Assembly (NCBI RefSeq): GCF_002116635.1
Contig: NZ_LQPW01000031.1
Span: 124,001 to 188,000, forward strand
Length of the DNA stretch: 64,000 nt
Source: Mycobacterium szulgai
GTDB taxonomy: Bacteria; Actinomycetota; Actinomycetes; Mycobacteriales; Mycobacteriaceae
Direction: 5' to 3'
The notes under the pieces were generated by a model. It made no database searches, was not told the DNA's origin, and worked only from the letters and a program-made list of their open reading frames with translations. Every line of letters starts with the position of its first letter. The stretch's first letter is position 1. Positions 1 through 9,700 of this stretch are shown one piece after another. A program made the position numbers and the translations under genes.

Positions 1-344
1 GCGGGCACACCCTGGGTGCCCAGCCCCGCGGCGACGATCGGGGCGCAGGCCGGGGTCTGCAGAAAGTGGGTGCTGGTGGCGACGATGACACCGTCGATAT
101 CGGATGCATCGAGTGCCGCGCGGGCAATCGCCTGGCGGCTCGCCTCGATCGCCATGGAAGCCGCGGATTCCTCGTCGGCGGCGAACCGGCGCGTCTTGAT
201 CCCGGTCCGGCTGTAGATCCATTCATCCGACGAATCGATCTTTTCGCAGATCTCGTCGTTGGTGACCACACGGTCGGGGCGATAGGCCCCGACACTGAGC
301 AGTCCGACGCTCTTGGCCCCACTGGTTGTGGCGATCTTGGTCAT
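1..344 (-). CDS. fabH: Beta-ketoacyl-ACP synthase III, N-terminal part (cut by window edge)
   Basis: N-terminal 114 residues of FabH (Rv0533c type), which condenses acyl-CoA primers with malonyl-AcpM and links FAS-I products to FAS-II for mycolic acid synthesis. The translation starts [18 protein letters not shown] and contains the family pattern (N)DEIC...SSDEWI.SRTGI.TRR, then [11 protein letters not shown]. The window ends just before the catalytic Cys region, so the active site cannot be checked. ATG start at 344. It lies 48 bp downstream of menA on the same strand. Family assignment is firm; only completeness is unknown. Confidence 0.93.
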   Translation of the reverse strand, partial: MTKIATTSGAKSVGLLSVGAYRPDRVVTNDEICEKIDSSDEWIYSRTGIKTRRFAADEESAASMAIEASRQAIARAALDASDIDGVIVATSTHFLQTPACAPIVAAGLGTQGVP

Positions 345-392
345 ACCCGTCCTATCTATTCACGTCGAGTGTGCACCCCCAGCGACGACACG

Positions 393-1277
393 TCACGCGG
401 CCAGCGCTGGGGCCAGCGTCAGTGCTGCAGCCACCGCGATAGACCACACCGCCATCGTCAGCCCGGTGTCACGTAACACCGGGATCAGCTCCGGCCCGCC
501 CCGGCGGGCCCGGACGGGTTCCGCGGCGCGCAGCGCCAACGGTGTGGCTAGCAACCCCACGGCGCACCACGGCGTTGCCAACATCAGCACGATAGTCAAA
601 ATCCCCGCGCTGGCCAGCAGCAGCTGATAGAGCACCCGCGTTCGAGCGTCGCCCAAGCGCACCGCGAGCGTGATCTTGCCGGATTGCGAGTCGGTCGGGA
701 TGTCGCGCAGGTTATTGGCCACCAGTACCGCAGACGACAGCGCGCCGGTCGCAACCGCGAGGACCAGGCCCACCCAGTCCACCCGCAATGCCTGGGTGAA
801 CTGCGTCCCGAGCACCGCGATCAGGCCGAAGAAGACGAACACCGCGACCTCGCCGAAGCCCGCGTAGCCATAGGGTTTCCTCCCGCCGGTGTACAGCCAG
901 GCTCCAATGACACAGACGATGCCGACCGCGATCAGCCACGGCGCACTGACCAATGCCAGCACCAGCCCGGCCAGCGAACCGAGGAACAGGCTCACCAGGG
1001 CCGCAATCAGCACGGCCCGCGGGGTCGCCACCCGGGAACCCACCAACCGCATCGGACCGGCCCGATCGTCATCGGTGCCGCGGATGCCGTCGGAGTAATC
1101 GTTGGCGTAGTTGACGCCGACGATCATCCCGACCGCGACAAGCAGCGCCAGCAGCGCCTTCCACCACACGGCCGCGTGCAGCCAGGCCGCCGCGCCAGTG
1201 CCCGCGATGACGGGTGCCACCGCGTTCGGCAGCGTTCGTGGACGGGCACCGGCGATCCACTGCGCGAAACTGGCCAC
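393..1277 (-). CDS. menA: 1,4-dihydroxy-2-naphthoate polyprenyltransferase
   Basis: Integral-membrane UbiA-family prenyltransferase that attaches the polyprenyl tail to DHNA to give demethylmenaquinone. The first Asp-rich motif is [13 protein letters not shown] (about residues 57-69). The second is NNLRDIPTD (about 180-188), followed by KITLAVRLG. Eight or nine hydrophobic segments are visible. I chose the GTG at 1277 ([18 protein letters not shown]) because it matches the known mycobacterial N-terminus; a start at 1313 would add 12 residues and overlap the divergent pnp gene. The starts of menA and pnp are only 16 bp apart, so they share a control region. Confidence 0.93.
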   Translation of the reverse strand: MASFAQWIAGARPRTLPNAVAPVIAGTGAAAWLHAAVWWKALLALLVAVGMIVGVNYANDYSDGIRGTDDDRAGPMRLVGSRVATPRAVLIAALVSLFLGSLAGLVLALVSAPWLIAVGIVCVIGAWLYTGGRKPYGYAGFGEVAVFVFFGLIAVLGTQFTQALRVDWVGLVLAVATGALSSAVLVANNLRDIPTDSQSGKITLAVRLGDARTRVLYQLLLASAGILTIVLMLATPWCAVGLLATPLALRAAEPVRARRGGPELIPVLRDTGLTMAVWSIAVAAALTLAPALAA

Positions 1278-1293
1278 CAACGCATCCTGCCCT

Positions 1294-2088
1294 ATGCACA
1301 ACAATGGGCTCATGATCGGAGTGATCGGCGGCAGCGGCTTCTACACGTTCCTCGGCTCCGACGAACGGACCGTCAACCCGGACACTCCCTACGGCGAGCC
1401 GAGCGCGCCGATCACGATCGGCTTCATGGATCGGCACGAGGTCGCGTTCCTGCCCCGGCACGGAACTAACCACCGCTACTCCGGACACACCGTGCCGTAT
1501 CGGGCCAACATGTGGGCGCTGCGCGCGCTCGGGGTGCGGCGCGTCTTCGCGCCGTGCGCGGTCGGCAGCCTGAACCCCGGCCTGGGGCCGGGCGCCATCG
1601 TGGTGCCCGACCAGCTGGTCGACCGGACCCAGGGCCGGGCCGACACCTATTTCGACACCGGCGGGGTGCACGCCAGCTTCGCTGACCCGTACTGCCCGAC
1701 GCTGCGCACCGCGGTCACCGGCCTGCCCGACGTGGTCGACGGAGGCACCATGGTGGTGATTCAGGGCCCGCGGTTTTCCACCCGCGCCGAAAGTCAGTGG
1801 TACGCCGGCGCCGGGTTCAGTCTGGTCAACATGACCGGCTACCCGGAGGCGATACTCGCCCGCGAACTCGAATTATGCTATGCCACAATAGCTTTGGTGA
1901 CAGATGTGGACGCTGGAGTGGCTGCGGGCGAAGGTGTCAAAGCCGCGGATGTGTACGCCGGATTCGGGGAGAACATCGAGTTGCTCAAGCAAGTGGTGAG
2001 AGCGGCGATCGGCCGGGTCGCCGATGACCGCACCTGTATCCATTGTCGGCACCACGCCGGTGTCCCGCTGCCCTTCGAGCTGCCGTGA
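1294..2088 (+). CDS. pnp: 5'-methylthioadenosine / purine nucleoside phosphorylase
   Basis: Rv0535-like phosphorylase (264 aa) that splits methylthioadenosine or related purine nucleosides with phosphate, for purine and methionine salvage. Visible family motifs are GVIGGSGFY at the N-terminus, [11 protein letters not shown] (phosphate/ribose site), [27 protein letters not shown] and TDVDAG. ATG at 1294 ([10 protein letters not shown]) fits known orthologues; an internal ATG at 1312 is the alternative. The end overlaps galE3 by 4 bp (GTGA), indicating translational coupling. Substrate (MTA versus other purine nucleosides) is inferred from the family. Confidence 0.9.
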   Translation: MHNNGLMIGVIGGSGFYTFLGSDERTVNPDTPYGEPSAPITIGFMDRHEVAFLPRHGTNHRYSGHTVPYRANMWALRALGVRRVFAPCAVGSLNPGLGPGAIVVPDQLVDRTQGRADTYFDTGGVHASFADPYCPTLRTAVTGLPDVVDGGTMVVIQGPRFSTRAESQWYAGAGFSLVNMTGYPEAILARELELCYATIALVTDVDAGVAAGEGVKAADVYAGFGENIELLKQVVRAAIGRVADDRTCIHCRHHAGVPLPFELP

Positions 2089-3116
2089 GGGTGCTGCTGA
2101 CCGGCGCGGCCGGCTTCATCGGGTCGCGGGTGGCTGCGGCGCTGCGGGCCGAGGGGCACGAGGTGATCGGTGTTGACGTGTTGCTGCCCGCCGCGCACGG
2201 CCCAAACCCATTGCTGCCGGAGGGGTGTCACCGCGTCGACGTCCGCGACGCCGACGCCCTGGCCCCGCTGCTGGCCGGCGTCGACGCGGTGTGTCATCAG
2301 GCCGCGATGGTGGGGGCCGGGGTAGATGCCGCTGACGCGCCGCAGTACGGCGCCCACAACGACTTCGCCACGACGGTGTTGCTCGCGCAGATGTTCGCCG
2401 CCGGGGTTCGCCGACTGGTGCTGGCGTCATCGATGGTGGTATACGGGCAGGGCCATTACGCCTGCCCCGAACACGGATTGGTCGACCCGCTGCCGCGGCG
2501 GCGCGCCGATCTCGACGCCGGGATCTTCGAGCACCGCTGCCCGGCGTGCGGGGAGCCGGTCACCTGGCGGCTGGTCGACGAGGATGCCGCACTGCGGCCG
2601 CAAAGCCTCTATGCCGCCAGCAAGACGGCGCAGGAGCACTACGCGCTGGCGTGGTCGGATGCGACGGGCGGCTCGGTGGTCGCGCTGCGCTACCACAACG
2701 TCTACGGTCCCGGCATGCCGCGCGACACACCGTATTCCGGAGTGGCGGCCATCTTCCGCTCGTCGATCGAAAGGGGTGAGCCGCCAAGGGTTTTCGAAGA
2801 CGGAGCGCAGATGCGCGATTTCGTCCACGTCGACGATGTCGCGGCCGCCAACCTGGCCGCCATGACTACGGATCGAGAAGGCTTCACCGCGGCCAACGTC
2901 TGCTCCGGGCGGCCGATTTCGATTCTGCAAGTTGCCGCCGCGCTGTGCGATGCCCGCGGCGACTCACTGGTACCGGTAATCACCGGTCAGTACCGCAGCG
3001 GCGACGTGCGCCACATCGTCGCCGACCCGGCACGCGCCGCCGAGGTGCTCGGCTTCCGTGCGGCCGTCGAACCGCTGGACGGCCTGCGCGAATTCGCGTT
3101 CGCGCCGCTGCGCTAG
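2085..3116 (+). CDS. galE3: NAD-dependent epimerase/dehydratase (extended SDR) with an inserted Cys-pair region
   Basis: Extended SDR of 343 aa in the Rv0536 position. The Rossmann motif GAAGFIGS is at residues 7-14 and the catalytic YAASK is in the second half, as in nucleotide-sugar epimerases. An insertion between them carries YACPEHG and, about 30 residues later, HRCPACGEPV. This spacing of Cys and His pairs resembles a small zinc ribbon. GTG start at 2085 overlaps the pnp stop. The sugar-nucleotide substrate is unknown; 'galE3' is a positional name and galactose epimerase activity should not be assumed. Confidence 0.8.
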   Translation: MRVLLTGAAGFIGSRVAAALRAEGHEVIGVDVLLPAAHGPNPLLPEGCHRVDVRDADALAPLLAGVDAVCHQAAMVGAGVDAADAPQYGAHNDFATTVLLAQMFAAGVRRLVLASSMVVYGQGHYACPEHGLVDPLPRRRADLDAGIFEHRCPACGEPVTWRLVDEDAALRPQSLYAASKTAQEHYALAWSDATGGSVVALRYHNVYGPGMPRDTPYSGVAAIFRSSIERGEPPRVFEDGAQMRDFVHVDDVAAANLAAMTTDREGFTAANVCSGRPISILQVAAALCDARGDSLVPVITGQYRSGDVRHIVADPARAAEVLGFRAAVEPLDGLREFAFAPLR

Positions 3117-3122
3117 CCGGCG

Positions 3123-4892
3123 TTAGGAAGGGCGCCGGAAGATCTTCGGCCGGGACGGGGGCGCGGATTCCCCGGGCCGGAAGATGCGCGGTGACGCGGC
3201 CGGCCTGGACAGGTCGGTGGTAGGCGGGTCGTCGTCGTCGACGGCGGTGGCCGTCATCGAGGGTACGGGCGCACCGAACTTGGTCGTCTGCGCCTCGGAG
3301 GGAAGCGCTGCGCCGGAATGGATTTGGCCGCCAGCCGGAGCGGGACGCCCCGGGCGGGGCCGGCGCGGGTGCCGCGGTCCCTGCGCGCGCCGGGGCCGGC
3401 GGATGCGTCCGGCGACGATGACCGCGGCGACGATGCACAGTGCCATCCCACACAGGACGACGTCGAAGGTGCTGGTGATCTGTTGGGCGAGATTGTTTCC
3501 GTAGACCGGGTTGGCGGATCCGCCCGGATTGTCCTGGAACCGCGGCGCCAACATCACCCCGAGGATGACCCGACAGATGGTGAGGCTGAACAACAGTCCG
3601 CACAACAACGAGACGAGTCTGGGCCGCAGTGCCTCATTGGTCAGGTTGAAGTAGAGCCACAGCGCCAAAACTGCGGTCGCCAGATCGAACGCGGCCAATG
3701 TCATGCTGTCGTAGCGCGAGAACGGGTAATCCAGCACCACCGCGACCAGCAGATCGGTGATCCGCATCAGCACCGAGCTGAACGCCCATATGACGATGAG
3801 CAGCAATCCCTTTCGAATCGCCGTGCGCCAAACGTCTTTATCGAAGCGGGTATTCGCGGAGCTGAACAGGGTCAGCGGCGCGAACAGCGCCGCACCGGCC
3901 GCCCACGCCAGATACCCCTCGTATCCCACACCGGCCGTCGACGTGTTCTGCGCGATGCCGTGGAAGGCGTCGACCTCGCGGCCGATCGGAAGTAGCCACA
4001 CAATGACCCCGGCAACCAGGGTCGAGGCTCCGAGCGCCAACGCCGCGAGACGGGAAGGCTTGTCGCCGCGCATAATCCAGCGCGACGCCACCAGGACCGC
4101 GGCCAGTGCCACCGCCCCGTACACCACCGCGGTCACCAGGACAGCGATGTTTTGTTTGCCGAAACCAACCGAATTGTCGGAGCCCTGCAGAGCGAACCGC
4201 ACCCGCCAGCACAGGTTGAAGCCAGAGCTGAGCGCCGCACCGAACATCGACGCGTAGCCGATCAGCCGGGCGCTTCGCAGCCGGCGGTGGGAGTAATCGT
4301 CAGCGTCGGCGATCGGCGCAGCGAACACCGGTTGCGCACTCAACAGCGACCCGGCCACACCCAGCCAAGCACCCGGCCCCACGCCACCGGGCACATGGAC
4401 AGTGCCACCGGACCGGATCGTCTGGAACGCGTCGTAAGCGATGAACGCCCAGATCAGCAATTGATACGGAATGTTGAGCCACAGCCGCAGCCGCCCGGCC
4501 GATGCCGGATCTGCGCGCAGCCGCGTCACGACCAATGCCGCCAGCGAGAGCAGCGTGACCACCAGCAGCACCACCCAGATCCCCACGTTGCTGCCGGGTA
4601 TGCGCAAACCGAAATACAGGTTCCATGGGAACGCCAGCGCCAGCACCAGCAGCACGCCGGCGGTGGCATCGCGAATGCTGTTCTGCTTTCGGATCGGTTC
4701 GGGTACCGGACCGGCGGGTGCCTGCCGCGCCTGCGCGCCCGCGATGGGGCCGGTAGGCGTTTCGTCGCTGCTCAGGCTCACGGTGTCCCCCAAGGATTCA
4801 AGGTCGGGTACTGCTGGCGCAGATTCGGTCTTGCGGCGAGGGAACCCCCTGCCGGGGCCGCTGCGTTGTTCGGTTGCGAACATATTCTCCAT
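3123..4892 (-). CDS. Polytopic integral membrane protein with proline-rich C-terminus (Rv0537c-like)
   Basis: A 589-residue membrane protein of unknown function. Residues 1-75 are hydrophilic. About nine or ten hydrophobic segments follow (roughly 78-490), including AFPWNLYFGLRIPG after the first. From about 495 the tail is basic and then proline-rich, ending RPKIFRRPS. No catalytic motif is visible. It is convergent with galE3 (6 bp apart) and divergent from the Rv0538-like gene with a 193-bp gap. The ATG at 4883 (MFATEQ) is an alternative start. It matches Rv0537c in position and character. Confidence 0.8.
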   Translation of the reverse strand: MENMFATEQRSGPGRGFPRRKTESAPAVPDLESLGDTVSLSSDETPTGPIAGAQARQAPAGPVPEPIRKQNSIRDATAGVLLVLALAFPWNLYFGLRIPGSNVGIWVVLLVVTLLSLAALVVTRLRADPASAGRLRLWLNIPYQLLIWAFIAYDAFQTIRSGGTVHVPGGVGPGAWLGVAGSLLSAQPVFAAPIADADDYSHRRLRSARLIGYASMFGAALSSGFNLCWRVRFALQGSDNSVGFGKQNIAVLVTAVVYGAVALAAVLVASRWIMRGDKPSRLAALALGASTLVAGVIVWLLPIGREVDAFHGIAQNTSTAGVGYEGYLAWAAGAALFAPLTLFSSANTRFDKDVWRTAIRKGLLLIVIWAFSSVLMRITDLLVAVVLDYPFSRYDSMTLAAFDLATAVLALWLYFNLTNEALRPRLVSLLCGLLFSLTICRVILGVMLAPRFQDNPGGSANPVYGNNLAQQITSTFDVVLCGMALCIVAAVIVAGRIRRPRRAQGPRHPRRPRPGRPAPAGGQIHSGAALPSEAQTTKFGAPVPSMTATAVDDDDPPTTDLSRPAASPRIFRPGESAPPSRPKIFRRPS

Positions 4893-5085
4893 TCGGACGA
4901 CGCGACAGTGGCTGTGAGCAGGTTATGAACACGCGGTGACTGTTTCCGCTGGTTGGGAATCCAGTTACGCTGCGCTCATAGGGGAGCCTTTGTCGCCCGA
5001 ATGACGAATATTGCCGACGGTATCGAAGTCTAATGATGCCGGGACATTGCTGGTTGCGGGGTGGCCAGCCGAAGGAGAGCCGTTA

Positions 5086-6948
5086 ATGGACGTCGTGTTG
5101 GGGGTGGCGGTCACGGGTCAGGTCGCGCGCCTGGCCCTGCTCGAGCCGGCCGCTCGCGGTGAGGGCGTCATCGACCAGTACTCGGTCGATGTCGGTGACA
5201 ATCCGGTCGCTGTGCTGACCGAAACCGTGGTGGGCACGCACCGGCTGCTGGACGATGACCACCACCGGCTCGTCGCCACCCGGCTGTGCTGGTCGGATCA
5301 GGACCAGGCCTACCGGCTGCAGCAGGCGCTCACCGATTCCGGTGTCCTCAACGTCGAGGTGCTGTCCGAATCGCAGGCTGCGACGGCATTGCTGGGCGCC
5401 GGGCGGTCGGGCGCTGCGGTGCTGCTGGTCGGCGACGAGACGGCGAGCCTGTCGATGCTGGGCTCCGATGACGCGCCGCCCACCCTGCTGGCGGCCGCGC
5501 CCACCGCGGACGCCGAGGCCACCGGCATGTTCGACACGATGGTGGCCCGGCTCGGCGACCAAGCGGGCGCCTCGGGCGACGTCTTCGTGCTGGGCACCGA
5601 TTCCGACCACACCACAGCTATAGCCGACCAGGTTCGGGCCGCCTCCACGATGAGCGTGCAGGTTCCCGACGACCCCACATTCGCACTGGCCCAGGGAGCT
5701 GCAATGGCCGGCGCGGCGAGCGCGACGATGGCTGCGCCTGCGCTGTCGCCCGATGCGACGATGGCGGCGCCGGCCGTAGGCGCCGACGCGACGATGGCCG
5801 TGCCGGTGCCCGGGGACGCGACGATGGTCGCGCCCTATGCCTCCGCCGGCGATGCAGGCCAGCCCGGCGCAGAGGATGACCAGCTGGCCTACTCGCAGTC
5901 CGGCGAGCACGACATCCTTCCCGTCGATATGGACGGTTACGACGAATATGGCGAGGGCTACGACGACGAGTTCGAGCCGGAGGAGGATCGTCCGGAGCGG
6001 CTGAATCGCCGGGCGTTGCTGATCGGCAACGCTGTCGTGGCGTTCGCGGTCATCGGGTTTGCTTCGCTGGCCGTCGCGGTGGCGGTCGCTGTGCGGCCGA
6101 CCGCGGCGTCGCAGCCGGTTGAGGGACATCAGAACGCCCAGCCGGGCAAGTTCATGCCGCTGTTGCCGACTCAGCAGCAGGCGCCGGTGCCGCCGCCTCC
6201 GATCGATATGCCCACCGCGGGTTTCCAGGGCGGCACCATTCCTCCGGTTGAGGCCGCCGTACCGCGGCAGGTGCCCGCGCAGGTGCCCGTTGCGCCGGCG
6301 CCGGTTCCCGGTGTGGTGCCCGCGCCGGTGCCGATCCCGGTCCCGATCATCGTTCCGTATCCGGGCTGGCAGCCGGGCATGCCGACGTACCCGACCTGGT
6401 CACCGCCCACCACCACACCGCCGACGACACCGCCCACCACACCGCCGACGACACCGCCCACCACACCGCCCACCACACCGCCCACCACACCGCCCACCAC
6501 ACCGCCGACCACACCACCGACCACAGTGGCGCCGCCGACCACCACCGTCGCCCCGACGACGGTGGCGCCCACCACTGTCGCGCCGACGACGGTGGCTCCG
6601 ACTACCGTCGCGCCGGAGCCGACCGAGGCACCCACGCAGGCGCCCACCCAGGCACCGACCCAGGCGCCCACCCAGCAGACGGTGGCCCCGGCGCCGACCC
6701 AGCAGCAGACCGTGGCTCCTGCGCCGACCCAGCAGCAGACCGTGGCGCCGCAGGCGCCGCAGACCGTGGCTCCGGCCCCGCAGCCGCCGACAGGTGGCGG
6801 TAGTAGCGGCGGTAGCGGCGGGAGTAGCGGAGGCAGTGGTGGCAGCAGCGGCGGTGGTAGCGGCGGCGGCCACTCCGGCAGCGGCGGTGGCAGCAGCGGT
6901 GGCAGCAGCGGTGGCAGCAGCGGCGGCCACTCCGGCTCGGGCCACTGA
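5086..6948 (+). CDS. Membrane protein with actin-fold-like N-domain, TPP repeats and Gly-Ser tail (Rv0538-like)
   Basis: The product is 620 aa. Residues 1-200 form a globular domain starting MDVVLGVAVTGQVARLALLE, as seen in mycobacterial DUF7159-type proteins. Four ATM(A/V)(A/V)P repeats follow near 215-250, an acidic stretch (YDEYGEGYDDEFEPEED) comes next, and one transmembrane helix lies at about 308-335. Beyond the membrane are proline-rich sequence, a TPPTTPP array, TTVAP, TQAP and TQQQTVAP repeats, and a pure Gly/Ser/His tail. The ATG at 5086 is preceded by GAAGGAGAG. The layout suggests a cytoplasmic sensor or regulatory domain with a long flexible wall-spanning arm. This is inference. 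Confidence 0.82.
   Translation: MDVVLGVAVTGQVARLALLEPAARGEGVIDQYSVDVGDNPVAVLTETVVGTHRLLDDDHHRLVATRLCWSDQDQAYRLQQALTDSGVLNVEVLSESQAATALLGAGRSGAAVLLVGDETASLSMLGSDDAPPTLLAAAPTADAEATGMFDTMVARLGDQAGASGDVFVLGTDSDHTTAIADQVRAASTMSVQVPDDPTFALAQGAAMAGAASATMAAPALSPDATMAAPAVGADATMAVPVPGDATMVAPYASAGDAGQPGAEDDQLAYSQSGEHDILPVDMDGYDEYGEGYDDEFEPEEDRPERLNRRALLIGNAVVAFAVIGFASLAVAVAVAVRPTAASQPVEGHQNAQPGKFMPLLPTQQQAPVPPPPIDMPTAGFQGGTIPPVEAAVPRQVPAQVPVAPAPVPGVVPAPVPIPVPIIVPYPGWQPGMPTYPTWSPPTTTPPTTPPTTPPTTPPTTPPTTPPTTPPTTPPTTPPTTVAPPTTTVAPTTVAPTTVAPTTVAPTTVAPEPTEAPTQAPTQAPTQAPTQQTVAPAPTQQQTVAPAPTQQQTVAPQAPQTVAPAPQPPTGGGSSGGSGGSSGGSGGSSGGGSGGGHSGSGGGSSGGSSGGSSGGHSGSGH
6403..6780 (+). repeat. Low-complexity repeat tract encoding TPPTTPP, TTVAP and TQ-rich repeats
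   Basis: Short imperfect tandem repeats inside the Rv0538-like gene: units of accacaccgcc/gacgacaccgcc (about 6409-6520), then units encoding TTVAP (about 6536-6620), TQAP (about 6630-6675) and TQQQTVAP (about 6670-6750). Unit number probably varies between strains by slippage in multiples of 3, keeping the frame open. Confidence 0.8.
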
Positions 6949-6996
6949 TTCAGGGGATTCCGATCACGGAGGCGGCTTCACCTAAGGTCGGTTCCC

Positions 6997-7653
6997 ATGG
7001 CCGACGACGCGGTGACGGTGGTACTGCCCTGCCTCAACGAGGAGGAGTCGCTACCGGCGGTGCTGGCCGCGATTCCGGCCGGCTATCGAGCGCTGGTGGT
7101 GGACAACAACTCCACCGATGACACTGCGGCCGTCGCCACCCGCCATGGCGCGCAGGTGGTTGCCGAACCGCGGCCAGGATACGGCTCGGCGGTACACGCC
7201 GGCGTGGTGGCCGCAACCACGCCCATCGTGGCGGTGATCGACGCGGACGGCTCGATGGACGCCGGTGATCTACCCAGGCTGGTGGCTGAACTAGAGCGCG
7301 GCGCCGACCTGGTGACCGGCCGGCGGCGACCGGTGCACGGGCTGCACTGGCCCTGGGTCGCGCGGGTGGGCACGGTGGTGATGAGCTGGCGGCTGCGCAC
7401 CAGGCATGGCCTGCCGGTGCACGACATCGCCCCGATGCGGGTAGCGCGGCGAGCGGCCCTGCTGAAGTTGGGCGTCGCCGATCGGCGGTCGGGATATCCG
7501 CTGGAACTGCTGGTGCGTGCCGCGGCCGCGGGCTGGCGGGTGGTCGAACTCGATGTCAGCTACGGTCCCCGGACCGGCGGCAAATCAAAGGTGAGCGGTT
7601 CGCTGCGGGGCAGCATCACCGCGATCGTCGACTTCTGGAAAGTGATCTCGTGA
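6997..7653 (+). CDS. Family 2 glycosyltransferase (Rv0539-like, dolichol-P-mannose synthase type)
   Basis: 218-aa GT-A glycosyltransferase. It starts with VTVVLPCLNEEESLP, then VVDNNSTDDT and VIDADGSMD (the DxD metal/nucleotide-sugar motif near residue 80). The later YPLELLVRA..GWRVVELDVSYGPRTGGKSK is typical of DPM/DpgS-like GT2 enzymes. There is no C-terminal membrane domain, so it is probably cytosolic or peripheral. A TAAGGT -10 hexamer at 6983-6988 lies 8 nt before the ATG, so the message may be almost leaderless. It overlaps the next gene by 4 bp (GTGA). Donor and acceptor are not known. Confidence 0.87.
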   Translation: MADDAVTVVLPCLNEEESLPAVLAAIPAGYRALVVDNNSTDDTAAVATRHGAQVVAEPRPGYGSAVHAGVVAATTPIVAVIDADGSMDAGDLPRLVAELERGADLVTGRRRPVHGLHWPWVARVGTVVMSWRLRTRHGLPVHDIAPMRVARRAALLKLGVADRRSGYPLELLVRAAAAGWRVVELDVSYGPRTGGKSKVSGSLRGSITAIVDFWKVIS

Positions 7654-8318
7654 ACGCGCTGCCAGTCACGGTGTTAGTGGTCGCCAAGGCGCCGGAGCCC
7701 GGCCGGGCCAAGACCCGGCTGGCCGCCACGGTGGGCGATCAGGTGGCTGCCGGCATTGCCGCGGCCGCACTGCTCGACACCCTGGATGCGGTGGCTGCCG
7801 CACCGGTGGCCAAGCGCGTGGTGGCGCTCACCGGAGACCTCGACAGCGCCGCCGAGGGTAGCCAGATCAGGCAGCGGCTTGACTCCTTCACCGTGATCGG
7901 GCAACGCGGCGACGACTTCGCCGAGCGGTTGGCCAACGCGCACGCCGACACCGCGGCTTACGGATACCCCGTGCTGCAGATCGGTATGGACACCCCGCAG
8001 GTGAGCGCCGAGCTACTCGCCGATTGCGCACAGCGATTGCTCGACGGGCCTTCGGCGCTGCTCGGGTTTGCCTTCGACGGCGGCTGGTGGTTGCTCGGGC
8101 TGCGCACACCAACCGTTGCTGGATGCCTGCGGGCGGTTCCGATGTCGCAGTCCGACACCGGCGAGTTGACGTGGAAGGCGTTGCAACGCAACGGGATAGA
8201 TGCTGTGGAGGTGCAGCGACTGGCCGACTTCGATGTCGTCGACGACGTCGCGGTGGTTCGCGACGGGTGCGCGGCGGGAAGTCGCTTCGCGCGGGTCACT
8301 CGCGCCGCTGGGCTCTGA
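7650..8318 (+). CDS. DUF2064 / TIGR04282 MobA-like nucleotidyltransferase-fold protein (Rv0540-like)
   Basis: 222 aa with the start VLVVAKAPEPGRAKTRLA, the diagnostic motif of the DUF2064 family, a nucleotidyltransferase-like GT-A fold. Further motifs are GDDFAERLANA, QIGMDTPQ (metal-binding Asp) and GGWWLLGL. The GTG start at 7650 overlaps the stop of the GT2 gene, so the two are translated together. In other bacteria this family is often paired with a GT2 enzyme. The reaction is not established; activation or transfer of a sugar is a reasonable guess. Confidence 0.85.
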   Translation: MNALPVTVLVVAKAPEPGRAKTRLAATVGDQVAAGIAAAALLDTLDAVAAAPVAKRVVALTGDLDSAAEGSQIRQRLDSFTVIGQRGDDFAERLANAHADTAAYGYPVLQIGMDTPQVSAELLADCAQRLLDGPSALLGFAFDGGWWLLGLRTPTVAGCLRAVPMSQSDTGELTWKALQRNGIDAVEVQRLADFDVVDDVAVVRDGCAAGSRFARVTRAAGL

Positions 8319-8413
8319 GGCCCTTTGTAATCGAGTGTGCGGTCTGGGCTTTCGCTGTGCGTCCAGGGCGGTGTAAGCGCCGGATCCCCGCCATGCGTGC
8401 ACACCCGAAGCCG

Positions 8414-9694
8414 TCAGTTCACGCTCGATGCGCGCACGGCAATAGCGCGCCCGCCGACCCCGAAAGCAAACACTCCCAGCCCGACTACCACCGATTGCCA
8501 CGGCAACGTGGCGACCAGGATCAGGCAACCGGCAACTCCGCAGACGTCCCTGATCCGCGAGCCGCGAGGCTGCGCGGGCAGGGTGTACGCGGCGGCGTTG
8601 GCGATCGCGTAGTAGATCAACACCCCGAACGACGAGAAACCGATCACCCCGCGCAGGTCCACGGTGGCCACCAGCACACAGACCACGGCCGCAACGGCTA
8701 TTTCGGCATGGTGGGGTACCTGGTAGCGCGGATGGACGGCGGCCAGCCAGGCGGGAAGATCGCGATGACGCGCCATCGCCAGCACCGTGCGGCCCAGACC
8801 GGCGATCAGGGCCAGCAGTGCGCCGACACTGGCCAGCACGCCACCGACCGCTACGACGGGTATCAGCCATGCCACGCCGGCGGCGCGCACCGCCTCGGTC
8901 AGTGGCGCGGCGGCATGGGCCAGCCGGTCCGGGCCTGCGGCCAGCAATGCCGCCACCCCGACGACGAGATAGATGCCCACCGCGATGGCCAGCGCGAGCT
9001 TGATCGCTTTCGGGATGGTGCGCGCCGGATCACGGACCTCTTCACCCATGGTCGCGATTCGTGCGTAACCGGCGAACGCGAAAAACAGCAGACCGGCTGA
9101 CTGCAGCACCCCGTACACGGTGAACCCCGACCATGCTCCGGTCAGCGAATGCGACTGCCCGGGATGAGCTGTGGCCAACCCGAGGAAAATCCCGATCACC
9201 ACCGCCGCCAGCGCAATCACCGTGCAGGCCACCAGTATTCGGGCCAGCATCGCAGTCTTGGTGATGCCGCGGTAATTCAGTGCGGCTAAAGCGATGACGA
9301 CGGCGACGCCGAGCGCTCGCTGGGCCCACGCCGGTGTCCCCGACGCGCCGAGGGTATAGGCGGCCACCGTCAGCGCCATCGCCGCACACGAGGCCGTCTT
9401 GCCGATCACGAATCCCCAGCCGGCCAGAAACCCCCACCACGGGCCCAGGCGTTCCCGTCCGTAGATGTAGGTGCCACCCGAAGTGGGATACACCGCGGCC
9501 AGCTGGGCCGACGCGGAGGCGTTGCAGTATGCGATCGCGGCGGCCAGCACCAATCCGATCAACAGACCGAAACCTGCCGCGCGGGCTGCCGGACCGAACG
9601 CCGAGAACACTCCGGCGCCAATCATCGAGCCAAGCCCGATCACCACCGCATCGGTGGTACCGAGCCGACGCGCCAACGGAGCCTGTTCTGCCAT
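8414..9694 (-). CDS. APC-superfamily amino acid permease
   Basis: 426-aa transporter with about 12 hydrophobic segments and the family motif IGLGSMIGAGVFSAFGPAA at residues 18-36, followed by NASASAQLAAVYPTSGGTYIYGRERLG. FFAFAGYARIATMGEEVRDPARTIPKAI in the middle is typical of APC exchangers and permeases. It starts 6 nt after the stop of the Rv0541c-like gene, so it belongs to the same minus-strand operon as menE. As I recall, M. tuberculosis has no permease here. Substrate unknown (amino acid or amine). Confidence 0.87.
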   Translation of the reverse strand: MAEQAPLARRLGTTDAVVIGLGSMIGAGVFSAFGPAARAAGFGLLIGLVLAAAIAYCNASASAQLAAVYPTSGGTYIYGRERLGPWWGFLAGWGFVIGKTASCAAMALTVAAYTLGASGTPAWAQRALGVAVVIALAALNYRGITKTAMLARILVACTVIALAAVVIGIFLGLATAHPGQSHSLTGAWSGFTVYGVLQSAGLLFFAFAGYARIATMGEEVRDPARTIPKAIKLALAIAVGIYLVVGVAALLAAGPDRLAHAAAPLTEAVRAAGVAWLIPVVAVGGVLASVGALLALIAGLGRTVLAMARHRDLPAWLAAVHPRYQVPHHAEIAVAAVVCVLVATVDLRGVIGFSSFGVLIYYAIANAAAYTLPAQPRGSRIRDVCGVAGCLILVATLPWQSVVVGLGVFAFGVGGRAIAVRASSVN

Positions 9695-9700
9695 ACCCGC

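Noticed and set aside
393..627. Open frame 313-627 on the plus strand near fabH/menA
   Set aside because: It lies antisense to menA, has no family motif, and its composition is typical of shadow frames.
1111..1293. N-terminal extension of pnp from an upstream start at 1111
   Set aside because: It would overlap menA antisense for most of its length and adds residues absent from the phosphorylase family.
6403..6940. Tandem repeats as a possible minisatellite or origin iterons
   Set aside because: They keep the reading frame and encode a Pro/Thr and Gly/Ser tail of an evident protein; codon-level repeat, not a binding array.
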